This document shows, in pieces, positions 23,834 to 32,925 of a stretch of 33,111 nucleotides of DNA (the first letter of the stretch is position 1; every line of letters begins with the position of its first letter). Position numbers and translations under genes: made by a program. This DNA is from Thermoanaerobaculia bacterium (GTDB lineage: Bacteria; Acidobacteriota; Thermoanaerobaculia; Multivoradales; JAIOJS01): NCBI GenBank assembly GCA_019911795.1, contig JAIOJS010000056.1:1-33111 (forward strand). The letters run 5' to 3'. The notes beneath the pieces are model-generated. The model had not been told where the DNA came from. It ran no database searches and was given only the letters and a program-made list of their open reading frames with translations.

Positions 23834-25288
23834 CTAGAAGAGGTCGCCGTCGCCCATCGAGTAGTAGAGGTGTTCGAGGGGAGCTTCCGTTTCGGCGTCA
23901 GGGAGAATCATGAAGCCGAGCTTGGAAGGGTTAGGGAGATCCTCGAAGCCTAGAGCTCGTAGCTGTTCATGCCACCAGGACGGACGAGCGGGGAACCAGG
24001 CCTCAATCCCCTGGTCAGCGTAAGTGGGGTTGTCGTTCTGAACTTGGGCGAGAATGTCGCTTGCGGCGCTGTGGTGTCGCGGAGCGAAGAGCGCGTCGCC
24101 CCACACCAGGCATTCGCTCCCCGAACGGAAGACGCTCCAACCCACGAGTCGACCCCAGCGGTAGGCGGCGTAGAGCTGATAGTCGACATCGGGGCATCGG
24201 AGGTAGCGCCAATCGACGTACTCGCCGTCGCGGCGGACTAGATAGCCGTAGGCGGGCGCCGCTCGGGAGAAGAAGCGATCGAACTGTGTGCGAGAGCGGC
24301 TATCGAAGGCGTTGACTCGTCGGATCCGGTACCTGGAGCGGATCGACGTTAGGGCCTCACCATTGCGACGCCGGTAGTGGACCGGTTCGACCTCCATGCC
24401 GCCGATGAACCAGCGCGAAAAGCGTTGGATGGGGCCGGTGTTGAAGCCGTAGAAGAAGCCGAATCCAGTGTTGCGGTATCGCGAAAAGAAGTGGCGGACA
24501 GTGCGAGCCATCAGGCCGGTCGTCCCCCGTCCCACCCCCCTGAATTCGGGGTCGGTCATGGTGTCGCCGATCTGTAGAGCGGTGAAGGTTCGACCCTGAT
24601 ACCAAAAGGGCATGCCGTAGCCGGCGTAGTGGGCCGCGAGTTTTCCGTCCGCAGTTCGTGCCACGCTGATGTTGTGCCCGGACCAGGGGTTGTCGCGATA
24701 GGCCCACGCCCACCGCTCCACGCTGCGAGTGTGATGAAAGCTGCGCTGAAAGAGCTCGAGGATGCCCGTCTCATCCCCTTCACGATAGCTGCTGATGCGA
24801 TTCTCATCGGGCTGCAGGACGAGCAATGCCGTGGCCGGCGGAGTGGCAGTCAGCCGGAGAGCATAGAGGACGACGAAGCCGAGTTCCGAAGCGACCCTCA
24901 CCCATTGCGGAGGTACTTCATCAACGTCGCGGAACGCCAAGAGGAGTCGGCCTTCGGAACTAAGTCCGGTTCGCAGCTCGGTGAGCTGTCCGGTTACATC
25001 GACATCGCCGTGGTCAGCTTCGACGACGGTTGCGATGCCGTCAAAGAGGTCCTCGGAACTTTGGTCATGGAGTTCGCGCCGAACAACCTGCCGTCCTTCC
25101 AGGGCCTCGGAAGGCACGAGGTCGACGGCAGTCTCGCTGACCATGAGGCGGGTCCCTGATCCCAGGTATCTCTGCCAAGAGGAGATTCCTGAGGCGGTCT
25201 GAGCCGAACCCGTCGGGGTCATGCTCCTCGTGGCCCGGGGCCGGGTCGGGGACTCGTTGTCGTCGGTCTCGGAAGGCCCGTCCGTCAT
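23834..25288 (-). CDS. GNAT-like acetyltransferase with N-terminal degenerate domain
   Basis: A 484-residue protein. From about 166 it carries a GNAT-type acyltransferase core: ILELFQRSFHHTRSVERWAWAYRDNPW, then LQIGDTMTDPEFRGVGRGTTGLMARTV, with the acetyl-CoA loop RGVGRG at 250-255. Residues ~60-160 (including TELRTGLSSEGRLLLAFRD and ASELGFVVLYALRL) look like the C-terminal half of a class I methyltransferase that has lost its SAM site. The gene overlaps the end of the radical SAM gene (ATGA), so they are translationally coupled behind actF. Acceptor unknown; such GNATs often act with radical SAM enzymes in peptide or sugar modification, but nothing here decides this. Confidence 0.72.
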   Translation of the reverse strand: MTDGPSETDDNESPTRPRATRSMTPTGSAQTASGISSWQRYLGSGTRLMVSETAVDLVPSEALEGRQVVRRELHDQSSEDLFDGIATVVEADHGDVDVTGQLTELRTGLSSEGRLLLAFRDVDEVPPQWVRVASELGFVVLYALRLTATPPATALLVLQPDENRISSYREGDETGILELFQRSFHHTRSVERWAWAYRDNPWSGHNISVARTADGKLAAHYAGYGMPFWYQGRTFTALQIGDTMTDPEFRGVGRGTTGLMARTVRHFFSRYRNTGFGFFYGFNTGPIQRFSRWFIGGMEVEPVHYRRRNGEALTSIRSRYRIRRVNAFDSRSRTQFDRFFSRAAPAYGYLVRRDGEYVDWRYLRCPDVDYQLYAAYRWGRLVGWSVFRSGSECLVWGDALFAPRHHSAASDILAQVQNDNPTYADQGIEAWFPARPSWWHEQLRALGFEDLPNPSKLGFMILPDAETEAPLEHLYYSMGDGDLF

Positions 25289-26430
25289 TCTTCGTAGGTA
25301 ATCGCCATGGGGCAGTTGCGGCAGATGAAGTTGGCCGGCGCCTCCTCGAGGCCGTAGGCCCAGCGTCTCATCTCGGCCAACCCAGGCCCCGACAACACCT
25401 CAGCCACGGAGTGGGTGTTGAGGTCGCCGACTTCGGCGGTTTCGGAGTAGTCCTGGCAACAGAGAATTGCCTTGGCGCGTGGCGTGATGTGCAGATGCTG
25501 CAGAGGGCGGGAACCGACGTACTCACAGCCGCGGAGCTTCTGTCGCTTGTGACCACCGACCCCGATTCCGATCTGGAGGTAGGCCGCGCGGTCGTTGACC
25601 ACGTAGTACCGGGTGTCGAATCGCGATCCGTCGAAACGCTCCTTGATTGCCTCGTAGTCCGCCTTGTGCTGGTCGTCGCCGGTGCCCAGAACGACGATCG
25701 CCATCTCGTCGGCGAGTGCCTTGTCTTTGGCGTAGTCCAGGTTCTTCAGGACCAACTCGAGGTGGTCACCCCCGCGGTCCTTGGAATACCGCTCGCGGTC
25801 GAGGGTCGACAGGTTGATCGATAGGAAGCGTAGTCCGCCGATCTCGAGAAGCTGATCGACGCGCTTTGGGGTCAGTCCAGTGCCGTTGGTCAGGGTGGCT
25901 GGAGGGAGCCCGGCGTCACGAATCGCGCGAACCTGTTCGACGAAGCGCTTGTCGGCGGTCGGTTCGTTGTAGCTGATCATGAAGACCGCTTCGATCGTGT
26001 CGCGGTAGGCCTTCAGTTGGTCGAGAAGGTCGAGGTACTGCTCGGTCGGCATGAAATGGTCTTCGCGGGGATCGAGCGAGACCGGGCAGAAGTAGCAGGA
26101 CTGGTTGCAGACCGTATGCGCCTCCAGGGAGACGTACTTCAGCAGGTACTGGGTCGAGACATCGACTTCGTTGCCGACGAGCCATTCGTCCTCGATGAGG
26201 AGCGAGAGGATCTCTGCGGGAACGCCGTCGACACTCTCGTTGCCGGCCAAGATCTGCTGCAACTCGAGGAATCCCCTCTCGCCTTCGAGAAGGGTCACAT
26301 CGGTCAAGGGATGGTAATAGCGGTCGGGACCGAGATGGATGAAGGGGTGAGCCTTCCACGGGGTCGTCGATGTAGCTGGGGTGTCGGGCGTGGTCGCCGT
26401 TGCACTATCTGTAAGGTTCGGGGCTGGCAA
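25285..26430 (-). CDS. Radical SAM protein with SPASM-like cysteines
   Basis: A 381-residue protein. The radical SAM cluster motif is CNQSCYFC (C108, C112, C115), preceded by about 100 residues that include an N-terminal Thr/Pro-rich tail and a PqqD-like helical stretch (YYHPLTDVTLLEGERGFLELQQILAG). After the barrel, Cys residues in RGCEYV, ILCCQDY and ICRNCPM suggest an auxiliary SPASM-like cluster. The start is TTG at 26428-26430, with AGAGG about six bases upstream; no near ATG exists. It lies 77 bases behind actF on the same strand. The family includes peptide-modifying enzymes; the substrate is unknown and no precursor peptide was found. Confidence 0.82.
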   Translation of the reverse strand: MPAPNLTDSATATTPDTPATSTTPWKAHPFIHLGPDRYYHPLTDVTLLEGERGFLELQQILAGNESVDGVPAEILSLLIEDEWLVGNEVDVSTQYLLKYVSLEAHTVCNQSCYFCPVSLDPREDHFMPTEQYLDLLDQLKAYRDTIEAVFMISYNEPTADKRFVEQVRAIRDAGLPPATLTNGTGLTPKRVDQLLEIGGLRFLSINLSTLDRERYSKDRGGDHLELVLKNLDYAKDKALADEMAIVVLGTGDDQHKADYEAIKERFDGSRFDTRYYVVNDRAAYLQIGIGVGGHKRQKLRGCEYVGSRPLQHLHITPRAKAILCCQDYSETAEVGDLNTHSVAEVLSGPGLAEMRRWAYGLEEAPANFICRNCPMAITYEE

Positions 26431-26507
26431 GGAAGTCCTCTCTAGTCCGCAGGACGCGGTTGACTTCCGATTCTAGCAGGGAGTCCCGATTTGCCACGCG
26501 CTGCGTT

Positions 26508-27722
26508 CTACGCGTTTTCGAAGAGCAGACTTTCAGCCAGACGTGGATCCTTGACGGGAACCAGTGGTCGGCGCCTCATGATGGTGGCGAGCACGGCGAC
26601 AAAAACACCGCCGACGCCGATCACAGCGGTGAGGTCGAGAGGATTCAGGTTGGGTGCCTCGTGATGGAAGTTCGGCATCACCAGCCAGTACAGGTCGACA
26701 TAGTGCATGACGAGCAGCCAGCAGGAGACCGCTACTAGGGTGATCCGTCGCCGCTTGACGTCCCTGATGAGGAGAAAGAAGAAGGGAAGGACGAAGTGCC
26801 CAACGGCGAGGAAGATGGAGAAGCTCTTCCAATCGGTATTCCAGCGTGCGGCGAAGAACTCGGTCTCCTCTGGAATGTTGGCGTACCAGATCAGCATGAA
26901 CTGAGAGAAGGCGATGTAGGCCCAGAAGACGACGAAACCCAGGAGCAGCTTTCCGAGGTCGTGGTAGTGCTCCCAGGTGACCAGGTCGTGGAGGGCGCCC
27001 GCCCGCTGCAGCGCCATCGCCAGGAGAATGATGACGGCGAGGATGGCGACCACCGAGCCGGCGAAGAAGTAGACCCCGAAGATGGTCGAGAACCAGTGGG
27101 GATCTAGGGACATCAACCAGTCGAAGGAGGCAAAGGTCTGGGTCAGGGCATAGCCGATCAGGGCGAGCGGCGAGAGCGTTTGAAGTCGCCGCGTGATCGA
27201 GACGGCCCCCATCTGATCCTGTCGCTGCGACTGTCTCCAGTAGTAGACCGCAATGACGGACCACACGATGAAGTAGAGGATCGCTCGGAGATGAAAGGCT
27301 GAGATATCGAGGTACGCACTCTTGTGTTGCAGGATGGGATCGTGGGCAACCGCATCGGCGTGGCTCCAGTGGTAGAGCTCGTGAACCCCGAGTGCGATGG
27401 GGATGAAGAGCACCGCGAAGACCGGAAGCGTTGCCATGACGTGTTCGGCGAGCCGACGGACGGTGACGCTCCAGCCCGCCCGGACCAGGAACTGAATCAC
27501 CACGAAGAACAGCCCTCCCAGGGCCAGGCTGAGGAAGAAGACGAAGGCCACCAGGTAGGAGTGAATGGCCTGGGCGGGATCGGCCTGTCCCAAGAGCCAG
27601 GTCAGGACGAGTCCGGCGATGCCGAGGCCGGCGCCTATCCGTGGCAGCTGGGTCCACAGACCACGCTCCGGGACGGCGATACTGACCGCATCGAGATTGG
27701 GGGTCGCGATCTCCATCGACAT
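26508..27722 (-). CDS. actF: ACIII membrane subunit ActF
   Basis: The 404-residue protein has about ten membrane helices and the layout of ActF, the second NrfD/PsrC-like subunit of alternative complex III. Conserved-looking parts are VRAGWSVTVRRLAEHVMATLPVFAVLFIP, LYHWSHADAVAHDPILQHKSAYLD, TFASFDWLMSLDPHWFSTIFGVYFFAGS and FWAYIAFSQFMLIWYANIPEETEFF. It lies in the membrane next to ActC and is thought to take part in energy coupling rather than quinol oxidation. Its ATG overlaps the actD stop (ATGA). actE, which normally lies between actD and actF, is absent here and is found at 278-988. Confidence 0.93.
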   Translation of the reverse strand: MSMEIATPNLDAVSIAVPERGLWTQLPRIGAGLGIAGLVLTWLLGQADPAQAIHSYLVAFVFFLSLALGGLFFVVIQFLVRAGWSVTVRRLAEHVMATLPVFAVLFIPIALGVHELYHWSHADAVAHDPILQHKSAYLDISAFHLRAILYFIVWSVIAVYYWRQSQRQDQMGAVSITRRLQTLSPLALIGYALTQTFASFDWLMSLDPHWFSTIFGVYFFAGSVVAILAVIILLAMALQRAGALHDLVTWEHYHDLGKLLLGFVVFWAYIAFSQFMLIWYANIPEETEFFAARWNTDWKSFSIFLAVGHFVLPFFFLLIRDVKRRRITLVAVSCWLLVMHYVDLYWLVMPNFHHEAPNLNPLDLTAVIGVGGVFVAVLATIMRRRPLVPVKDPRLAESLLFENA

Positions 27723-28249
27723 CAGGCCTCCACCATTTCTATGTACTGGGCGCCGGCCTGGCGGAGTAGGGACTCGGTGCCTTCGCGGTCGAAATTCGGA
27801 TCCTCTGCCTCGATCGAGATGAAGAAGCGGTCGTCGCTAAATCCCTCAAAGCGAGTCGAGTTGAAGAGCGGATGGTTGTGCTGCGGTAGTCGGGACAGGC
27901 CGAGGAACCCGAAGAAGGCACCCATCGCTCCGCCGAGGACGCCGCATTCGAACATGATCGGCACGAAGGCGGGCCAGCTGAACATCGGCTTGCCGCTGAC
28001 CACCAGTGGATAGGCTTGGGTGCTCGCCCACCATTGCAGTCCCATGCCTGCGGCGGCGCCGCCCAGTCCGAGGGTCAGGACCACCAAGGACACCCAGGAG
28101 CGCTTCAATCCCATCGCCCGCTCGAGGCCGTGGATTGGGAAAGGAGTGTGGGCGTCCCAGTGAGTGAACCCTGAGTCGCGGACGCGCTCGCAGGCCTGCC
28201 ACAGCGTGTCCGGGTTGGCGAACTCGGCGAGGATTCCGTAGGGTTTCAT
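27722..28249 (-). CDS. actD: ACIII membrane subunit ActD (DUF3341)
   Basis: A 175-residue DUF3341 protein: an N-terminal soluble part beginning KPYGILAEFANPDTLWQACERVRDSGFTHWDAHTPFPIHGLERAMGL, two membrane helices (about 53-75 and 95-118), and a C-terminal FFISIEAEDPNFD segment. ActD bridges the membrane subunits of alternative complex III. The ATG at 28247-28249, with GGAG seven bases upstream, is preferred over a TTG at 28267 that overlaps the actC stop. Confidence 0.92.
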   Translation of the reverse strand: MKPYGILAEFANPDTLWQACERVRDSGFTHWDAHTPFPIHGLERAMGLKRSWVSLVVLTLGLGGAAAGMGLQWWASTQAYPLVVSGKPMFSWPAFVPIMFECGVLGGAMGAFFGFLGLSRLPQHNHPLFNSTRFEGFSDDRFFISIEAEDPNFDREGTESLLRQAGAQYIEMVEA

Positions 28250-28263
28250 CGAGATCTCCTCGC

Positions 28264-29703
<1,440 letters not shown>

Positions 29704-29728
29704 ACTCCCTCGCAACCTCTATTGAGAG

Positions 29729-29747
29729 CTGCCGCAGCTAGCGGCAG
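29729..29747. promoter_or_regulatory. Inverted repeat in the actC leader
   Basis: CTGCCGC-5 nt-GCGGCAG is a perfect 7-bp dyad between the candidate promoter and the actC start, 26 bases before the ATG. In mRNA it would form a GC-rich hairpin close to the ribosome site, so it could act at transcription or translation. Confidence 0.45.
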
Positions 29748-29778
29748 GTATCGTTCGTGATCAGAATTGTTGGTTCAC

Positions 29779-29808
29779 GTTCTAGCATCTCGGAGGCAGG
29801 GTCGTCAA
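29779..29808 (-). promoter_or_regulatory. Candidate sigma-70 promoter for actCDF
   Basis: On the minus strand TTGACG (29808-29803) and TAGAAC (29784-29779, four of six matches to TATAAT) are 18 bases apart. Transcription would start near 29772 and give a leader of about 70 bases that contains the 29729-29747 dyad. Confidence 0.45.
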
Positions 29809-30224
29809 GGATTCGCCCGTTGAAACACTGTCTCTTGCATGTCGAAGTACGGTATCTTGCATCTTGCGACATCCTCTCCAGCGATACTTCCTCCAGCGAC
29901 ACTTGGGGTCCGGACTCCAAGTCCTCGAACCGGGTTGAGGGTCAGGTTCTCCGCCCCCTGCCCATTGGATCTTCCTGGCGGTTCGAGGAGCGAAGAGTCG
30001 ATGATGGTGTCGATGTCGATGAAGCGGATCCGATAGGTGTAGGCAGTGAGGGCGGGGTCGAGACTAGTCATAAGGCTGGCGGTCTCCACGAAGAGGAGGG
30101 AGCGAACCCACTGGAGAAACCCGGTGTGGAGACCGAGTGGGAAAGACTCGTAGGGATGAGAAAAAGATGGCACGGGGATTGCGCTACAAGTCCGCGACTC
30201 CATGATGAAGAAAGGTGCTTTCAT
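29805..30224 (-). CDS. Doubtful hypothetical protein
   Basis: A 139-residue open frame beginning MKAPFFIMESRT. Its only support is a GGAG six bases before the ATG at 30222-30224 and normal-looking composition in the middle (LTAYTYRIRFIDIDTIIDSS). It has no recognised family, its end runs into the candidate actC promoter, and the opposite strand is open as well. It may equally be non-coding. The whole 29704-30428 stretch otherwise holds only the actC promoter and dyad, short direct repeats (CTCCAGCGA twice at about 29876-29899; CGCCAAACC twice at about 30276-30307) and the ribosome site of the selenoprotein gene. Confidence 0.2.
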   Translation of the reverse strand: MKAPFFIMESRTCSAIPVPSFSHPYESFPLGLHTGFLQWVRSLLFVETASLMTSLDPALTAYTYRIRFIDIDTIIDSSLLEPPGRSNGQGAENLTLNPVRGLGVRTPSVAGGSIAGEDVARCKIPYFDMQETVFQRANP

Positions 30225-30416
30225 CGAGGTCTCCAAGGGGTAGGTCGGGGGTCCGAGACTATCATCTCTCGATCGCCAAACCGTGCATCTCTCGAGCGCC
30301 AAACCCTGCTATTTGCTCGGGTACTTGCGGTCCCAAGTCGTCCATCGATGAGGTTGGCCTGCAACTCAGATCGGGGCTTCGTCTATCATTGGCGCCGGGG
30401 AGATGGACTCCCGGGC

Positions 30417-30423
30417 AAGGAGG
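30417..30423 (+). promoter_or_regulatory. Ribosome binding site of the selenoprotein gene
   Basis: A near-perfect AAGGAGG lies five bases before TTG at 30429 and eight bases before TTG at 30432. It fixes the start just upstream of the in-frame TGA, and would have no purpose if translation began after the TGA. Confidence 0.75.
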
Positions 30424-30428
30424 ACGAT

Positions 30429-30776
30429 TTGTTGCAGTTGATCTGTCGCAGGACCTGAGGCACCTGTCGCAAGGCGGTCGCCTTGCTGAAGGAGAATGAG
30501 ATCCCCTTCGAGTACCGTGAGTACACTGAAGATCCCCTTTCCGAGGACGAGCTAAGGGAACTCTTCTCCGCGCTTGGTCTAGAGCCGGCCGAGACTCTGA
30601 GGACTCGGGATCCTGTCTATCGCGAGCTCGGTCTGACGGGGAACGAACCTGCAGAAGCCTTGATTCGATGGATGGCCCTACATCCGACCCTGCTGCAGCG
30701 ACCGATCGGAGTCGTCGGTGAGCGGGCTGTGCTCGGGCGTCCCCCTGAACGACTCTTGGAACTGATCGAGGCTTAG
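30429..30776 (+). CDS. Selenocysteine-containing ArsC/Spx-family thioredoxin-fold protein
   Basis: Read through an in-frame TGA at 30456-30458, the frame gives a 115-residue protein, the normal length for the ArsC/YffB/Spx family. The N terminus reads LLQLICRRTUGTCRKAVALL, where U is the TGA. It occupies the first position of the family's CxxC/CGTC active site (Sec10, Cys13), at the end of the first beta strand as expected. Further family marks are FEYREYTEDPLSEDELRELF, ETLRTRDPVYRELGL and LLQRPIGVVGERAVLGRPPE, including the conserved Arg-Pro before the last strands. Start is TTG 30429 (or 30432) after AAGGAGG. A hairpin matching a bacterial SECIS element follows the TGA. A standard gene call would begin at 30483 and lose the catalytic site. 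Likely a thiol/selenol oxidoreductase; arsenate as substrate is not shown. No sel genes are in the window. Confidence 0.82.
30456..30492 (+). promoter_or_regulatory. Bacterial SECIS-like element (UGA plus hairpin)
   Basis: Directly after TGA (30456-30458) the RNA can fold GCAAGGC-GGTC-GCCTTGC (30469-30486): seven perfect pairs closing a GGUC loop. The loop begins 17 bases after the UGA. Outside an internal loop, CCU (30463-30465) can pair with AGG (30490-30492). SelB in bacteria recognises a hairpin inside the reading frame just after UGA with G residues (GGU in E. coli fdhF) in its apical loop; distance and loop fit that model. Pairing is compatible with coding for RKAVALL. Confidence 0.78.
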
Positions 30777-30789
30777 TCGGGGCTGCCGC

Positions 30790-32025
30790 TTAGGAAGGGC
30801 GGGCCCTCGATCCGAAGACGGGGCCTCGGCCCGATCCCTGCATTCCCTCTTCCATCAACTCCGCGGTGATCACATCAGCGCCTTGGCGTCGGGCAAAAGC
30901 CTCGATGCCGCTCTCCAACTTGCGACGGATGAACGCGATTGGGATCCTCTCGAGTCGAGCCCGGGCGGCGGGGCTCCAGCGCACGGCCGCGTTGGTCAGC
31001 CGTTCCCCGGTCGGCTGATGAGGGCAGGCAGGATCCTCGGCGAAGATGTTCCCGGTGTGAGCGTAGGCGCGACAGCGACAGCCGCCGCAGAGGTCGCGGT
31101 ATTCGCAGGCGCCACAGCGACCCTCGAGCCGTTCCGGGTCTCGGAGGTCCCGCAGCAGAGGGGCGCTCTCCCACACTTCGGTAAAGCTGGAGTCGAGGAC
31201 ATTGCCGGCAATCTCGACGGTGTAGGGGCACGGTGTGACATTGCCCTCCGGGGTGATTCGACAGTAGTGGGTTCCGGCCATGCAGCCGCCACTTTCAAGC
31301 CCGGCGAGGCCCTGTTCGTAGGCGATCCGTTTGAACTGGGGCGCACATTTGGAGCGCACCAGCATGGGGCGATAGCGCTCCTGCTGTTCGGTCAGCCAGG
31401 TGAGTAGGGACTCGGTGCGCTGTGACGAGAGTTCGGTCATCGTCTCACCGCGACCCGTCTGAACGAGGAGGTAGAGGTTGAAGGACCAGGCACCCTGGTC
31501 GCGGGCGAAGGCTAGGAGGTCTCCGACCTCGTCGTAGTTCTCCTCCATGACGGTGGTCTGGACCAGAACTTCGAGGCCGTGGCGGCGGCATGTTTCGAGG
31601 GCTCGCACCGAGTGGTGCCAGGCGTTCTTGCCCCCTCGAAAGGCATCGTGACGGGCAGCGTCGATCGAGTCGATACTGATCCCCACCCCCTTGACGCCAC
31701 ATTCCACCATCTTCTGCGCTACCGCATCGGTCACCAGCACGCCATTGGTTCCCATCACGACCCACAATCCGCGCCGTGAGGCGGCGCTGGCGATCTCGTA
31801 GATATCCTTGCGTAGTAGCGGCTCCCCCCCGGTGAGGATCACCATCTCGGTCCCTAGGTCGGCCATCTCGTCGACGAGGGCGAGGCACTCCGCGGTATCC
31901 AACTCTCGGGACGCTGACTTTCCGGCATCCAGATAGCAGTGCGGGCACTTCAGGTTGCACTTCTTGGTCAGGTTCCACGACACCAAGGATGGCCGGAAGT
32001 CGATGGAGGGTACTGGGTGGCTCAT
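30790..32025 (-). CDS. Radical SAM/SPASM protein with C-terminal PCP_red domain
   Basis: A 411-residue protein. The radical SAM motif is CNLKCPHC (C23, C27, C30) after SLVSWNLTKK, with VILTGGEPLLR as the SAM-binding GGE motif. A SPASM-type region follows (GGCMAGTHYCRITPEGNVTPCPY, then CGACEYRDLCGGCRCRA), which would bind one or two auxiliary clusters. Residues ~345-392 are a PCP_red-like domain (VRWSPAARARLERIP onwards). The order is like AhbD/NirJ haem-pathway enzymes, which convert porphyrin side chains, so a role in haem maturation for the oxidases is attractive but unproven; a peptide-modifying enzyme is the alternative. It converges on the selenoprotein gene, with only 13 bases between the two stops. 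Confidence 0.82.
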   Translation of the reverse strand: MSHPVPSIDFRPSLVSWNLTKKCNLKCPHCYLDAGKSASRELDTAECLALVDEMADLGTEMVILTGGEPLLRKDIYEIASAASRRGLWVVMGTNGVLVTDAVAQKMVECGVKGVGISIDSIDAARHDAFRGGKNAWHHSVRALETCRRHGLEVLVQTTVMEENYDEVGDLLAFARDQGAWSFNLYLLVQTGRGETMTELSSQRTESLLTWLTEQQERYRPMLVRSKCAPQFKRIAYEQGLAGLESGGCMAGTHYCRITPEGNVTPCPYTVEIAGNVLDSSFTEVWESAPLLRDLRDPERLEGRCGACEYRDLCGGCRCRAYAHTGNIFAEDPACPHQPTGERLTNAAVRWSPAARARLERIPIAFIRRKLESGIEAFARRQGADVITAELMEEGMQGSGRGPVFGSRARPS

Positions 32026-32538
32026 GGGGGCTGGTCGCTCGACAATCTTGACTCCAACTGGGAGTCGACGGCGCGAGTATATCCATCAGCTGACTTGCTT
32101 CGGTTCGTGGTGCCGCGGAGGCCGCCGCCGATCGAAGGCTCCATGGGTGCAGACCGGCAGCGTCCGAAGGGTCTATCCATCATCCCCATCGTCTCCCGGA
32201 AGGCCGACGACGCTCACAGGCGAAACCGCCCTGGAACGCCTAGGTTCCCGTTGGCTCTTCGTTTGGGCGACATCGACGCTTATGGGACTTCTCGTCGCTG
32301 TCGACGGTGCGACCCAGTCCAACGACTTCGTGTGGGACGACTTCATGGGGGACGACCACGAACAGATCGCAGACAATACCGCGCTGCGCTCCCTCGGCGG
32401 CTTGCCTTGCTACGTGGTGGCAGCTGTGAGAAGTCGGATTCTCGACCTGGCAGGTGTGGTCGGCATAGAAGTCGTGAGTTCCGCCCGGGGAATCCGGCGG
32501 TTCCAATCAGCCCTGAACTTCGTCGCCGGTACCCGTGA
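32026..32538. other. 513-base intergenic stretch without a convincing gene
   Basis: Both strands have short open frames, but none has a ribosome site or recognisable product. Items seen: a GACTCC-5 nt-GGAGTC hairpin at 32050-32066; a TATACT -10-like element on the minus strand near 32075-32080 for the radical SAM gene, without a good -35; and a 15-bp tandem duplication (32322-32336 and 32337-32351, ACGACTTC with following G-run) trailing into a third partial unit. The stretch separates the end of the second oxidase operon from the radical SAM gene. Confidence 0.6.
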
Positions 32539-32886
32539 TCAGCTTCCTGGGACTCCAAGCCAACCCCGAGTCGCAAAGTCAGAGAAGGTGATGAGAAGGA
32601 GCAGGAGGAGGAAGAAGATGGCGATGAGGACGGCCAGTTTAGTGGTCGATTCCCCCCACTTTGCATGCATGAAGAAGAGCACGACGAGCGAAGCCTTGGT
32701 CACCGCGATCGAGATCGCGACGACGTCGTTCCAGGGGTCACCGAGGTGATGGAAGGCAACCCACACGGTCAGGGCGGTGAGACCGAAGAGAGTGCAAATC
32801 ACTGCGATGTAGGTCGCCGGCCCGACGATGTGATGTGGGACCCCCGACTCTGAGTGGGACGGGACGTCTGAATGGGTTCGAGACAT
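32539..32886 (-). CDS. Cytochrome c oxidase subunit IV of a second oxidase locus
   Basis: A 115-residue protein with a soluble His/Ser-rich N terminus (about 1-22) and three membrane helices; the second has the subunit IV pattern DVVAISIAVTKASLVVLFFMHAKWGESTTKL. AAGGAAG lies seven bases before the ATG. It follows a subunit III gene by 39 bases, and is the last gene of an oxidase operon that continues beyond the right edge. It differs clearly from the subunit IV at 19182-19478, so it is not a recent copy. Confidence 0.85.
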   Translation of the reverse strand: MSRTHSDVPSHSESGVPHHIVGPATYIAVICTLFGLTALTVWVAFHHLGDPWNDVVAISIAVTKASLVVLFFMHAKWGESTTKLAVLIAIFFLLLLLLITFSDFATRGWLGVPGS

Positions 32887-32925
32887 AGACTGCTTCCTTG
32901 AAACTGCTTGGAACGGTGGTCGTGG

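Noticed and set aside
29757-30458. Long plus-strand frame that ends at the TGA of the selenoprotein, as a 233-residue N-terminal extension
   Set aside because: It has no recognisable family, unusual composition and no ribosome site, while AAGGAGG at 30417-30423 and family length place the start at 30429 or 30432.
30483-30776. A plain 97-residue protein beginning after the TGA
   Set aside because: It would lack the first beta strand and the CxxC active site of its family, and has no ribosome site at the right distance.
32322-32360. Plus-strand translation containing DFVWDDFMGDD, similar to the acidic FW motif
   Set aside because: It arises from a 15-bp tandem duplication in a stretch without a supported gene, so the likeness is probably chance.
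31955-32749. Plus-strand 264-residue frame
   Set aside because: It runs antisense into subunit IV of the second oxidase and over the start of the radical SAM gene, without a ribosome site or recognisable domain.
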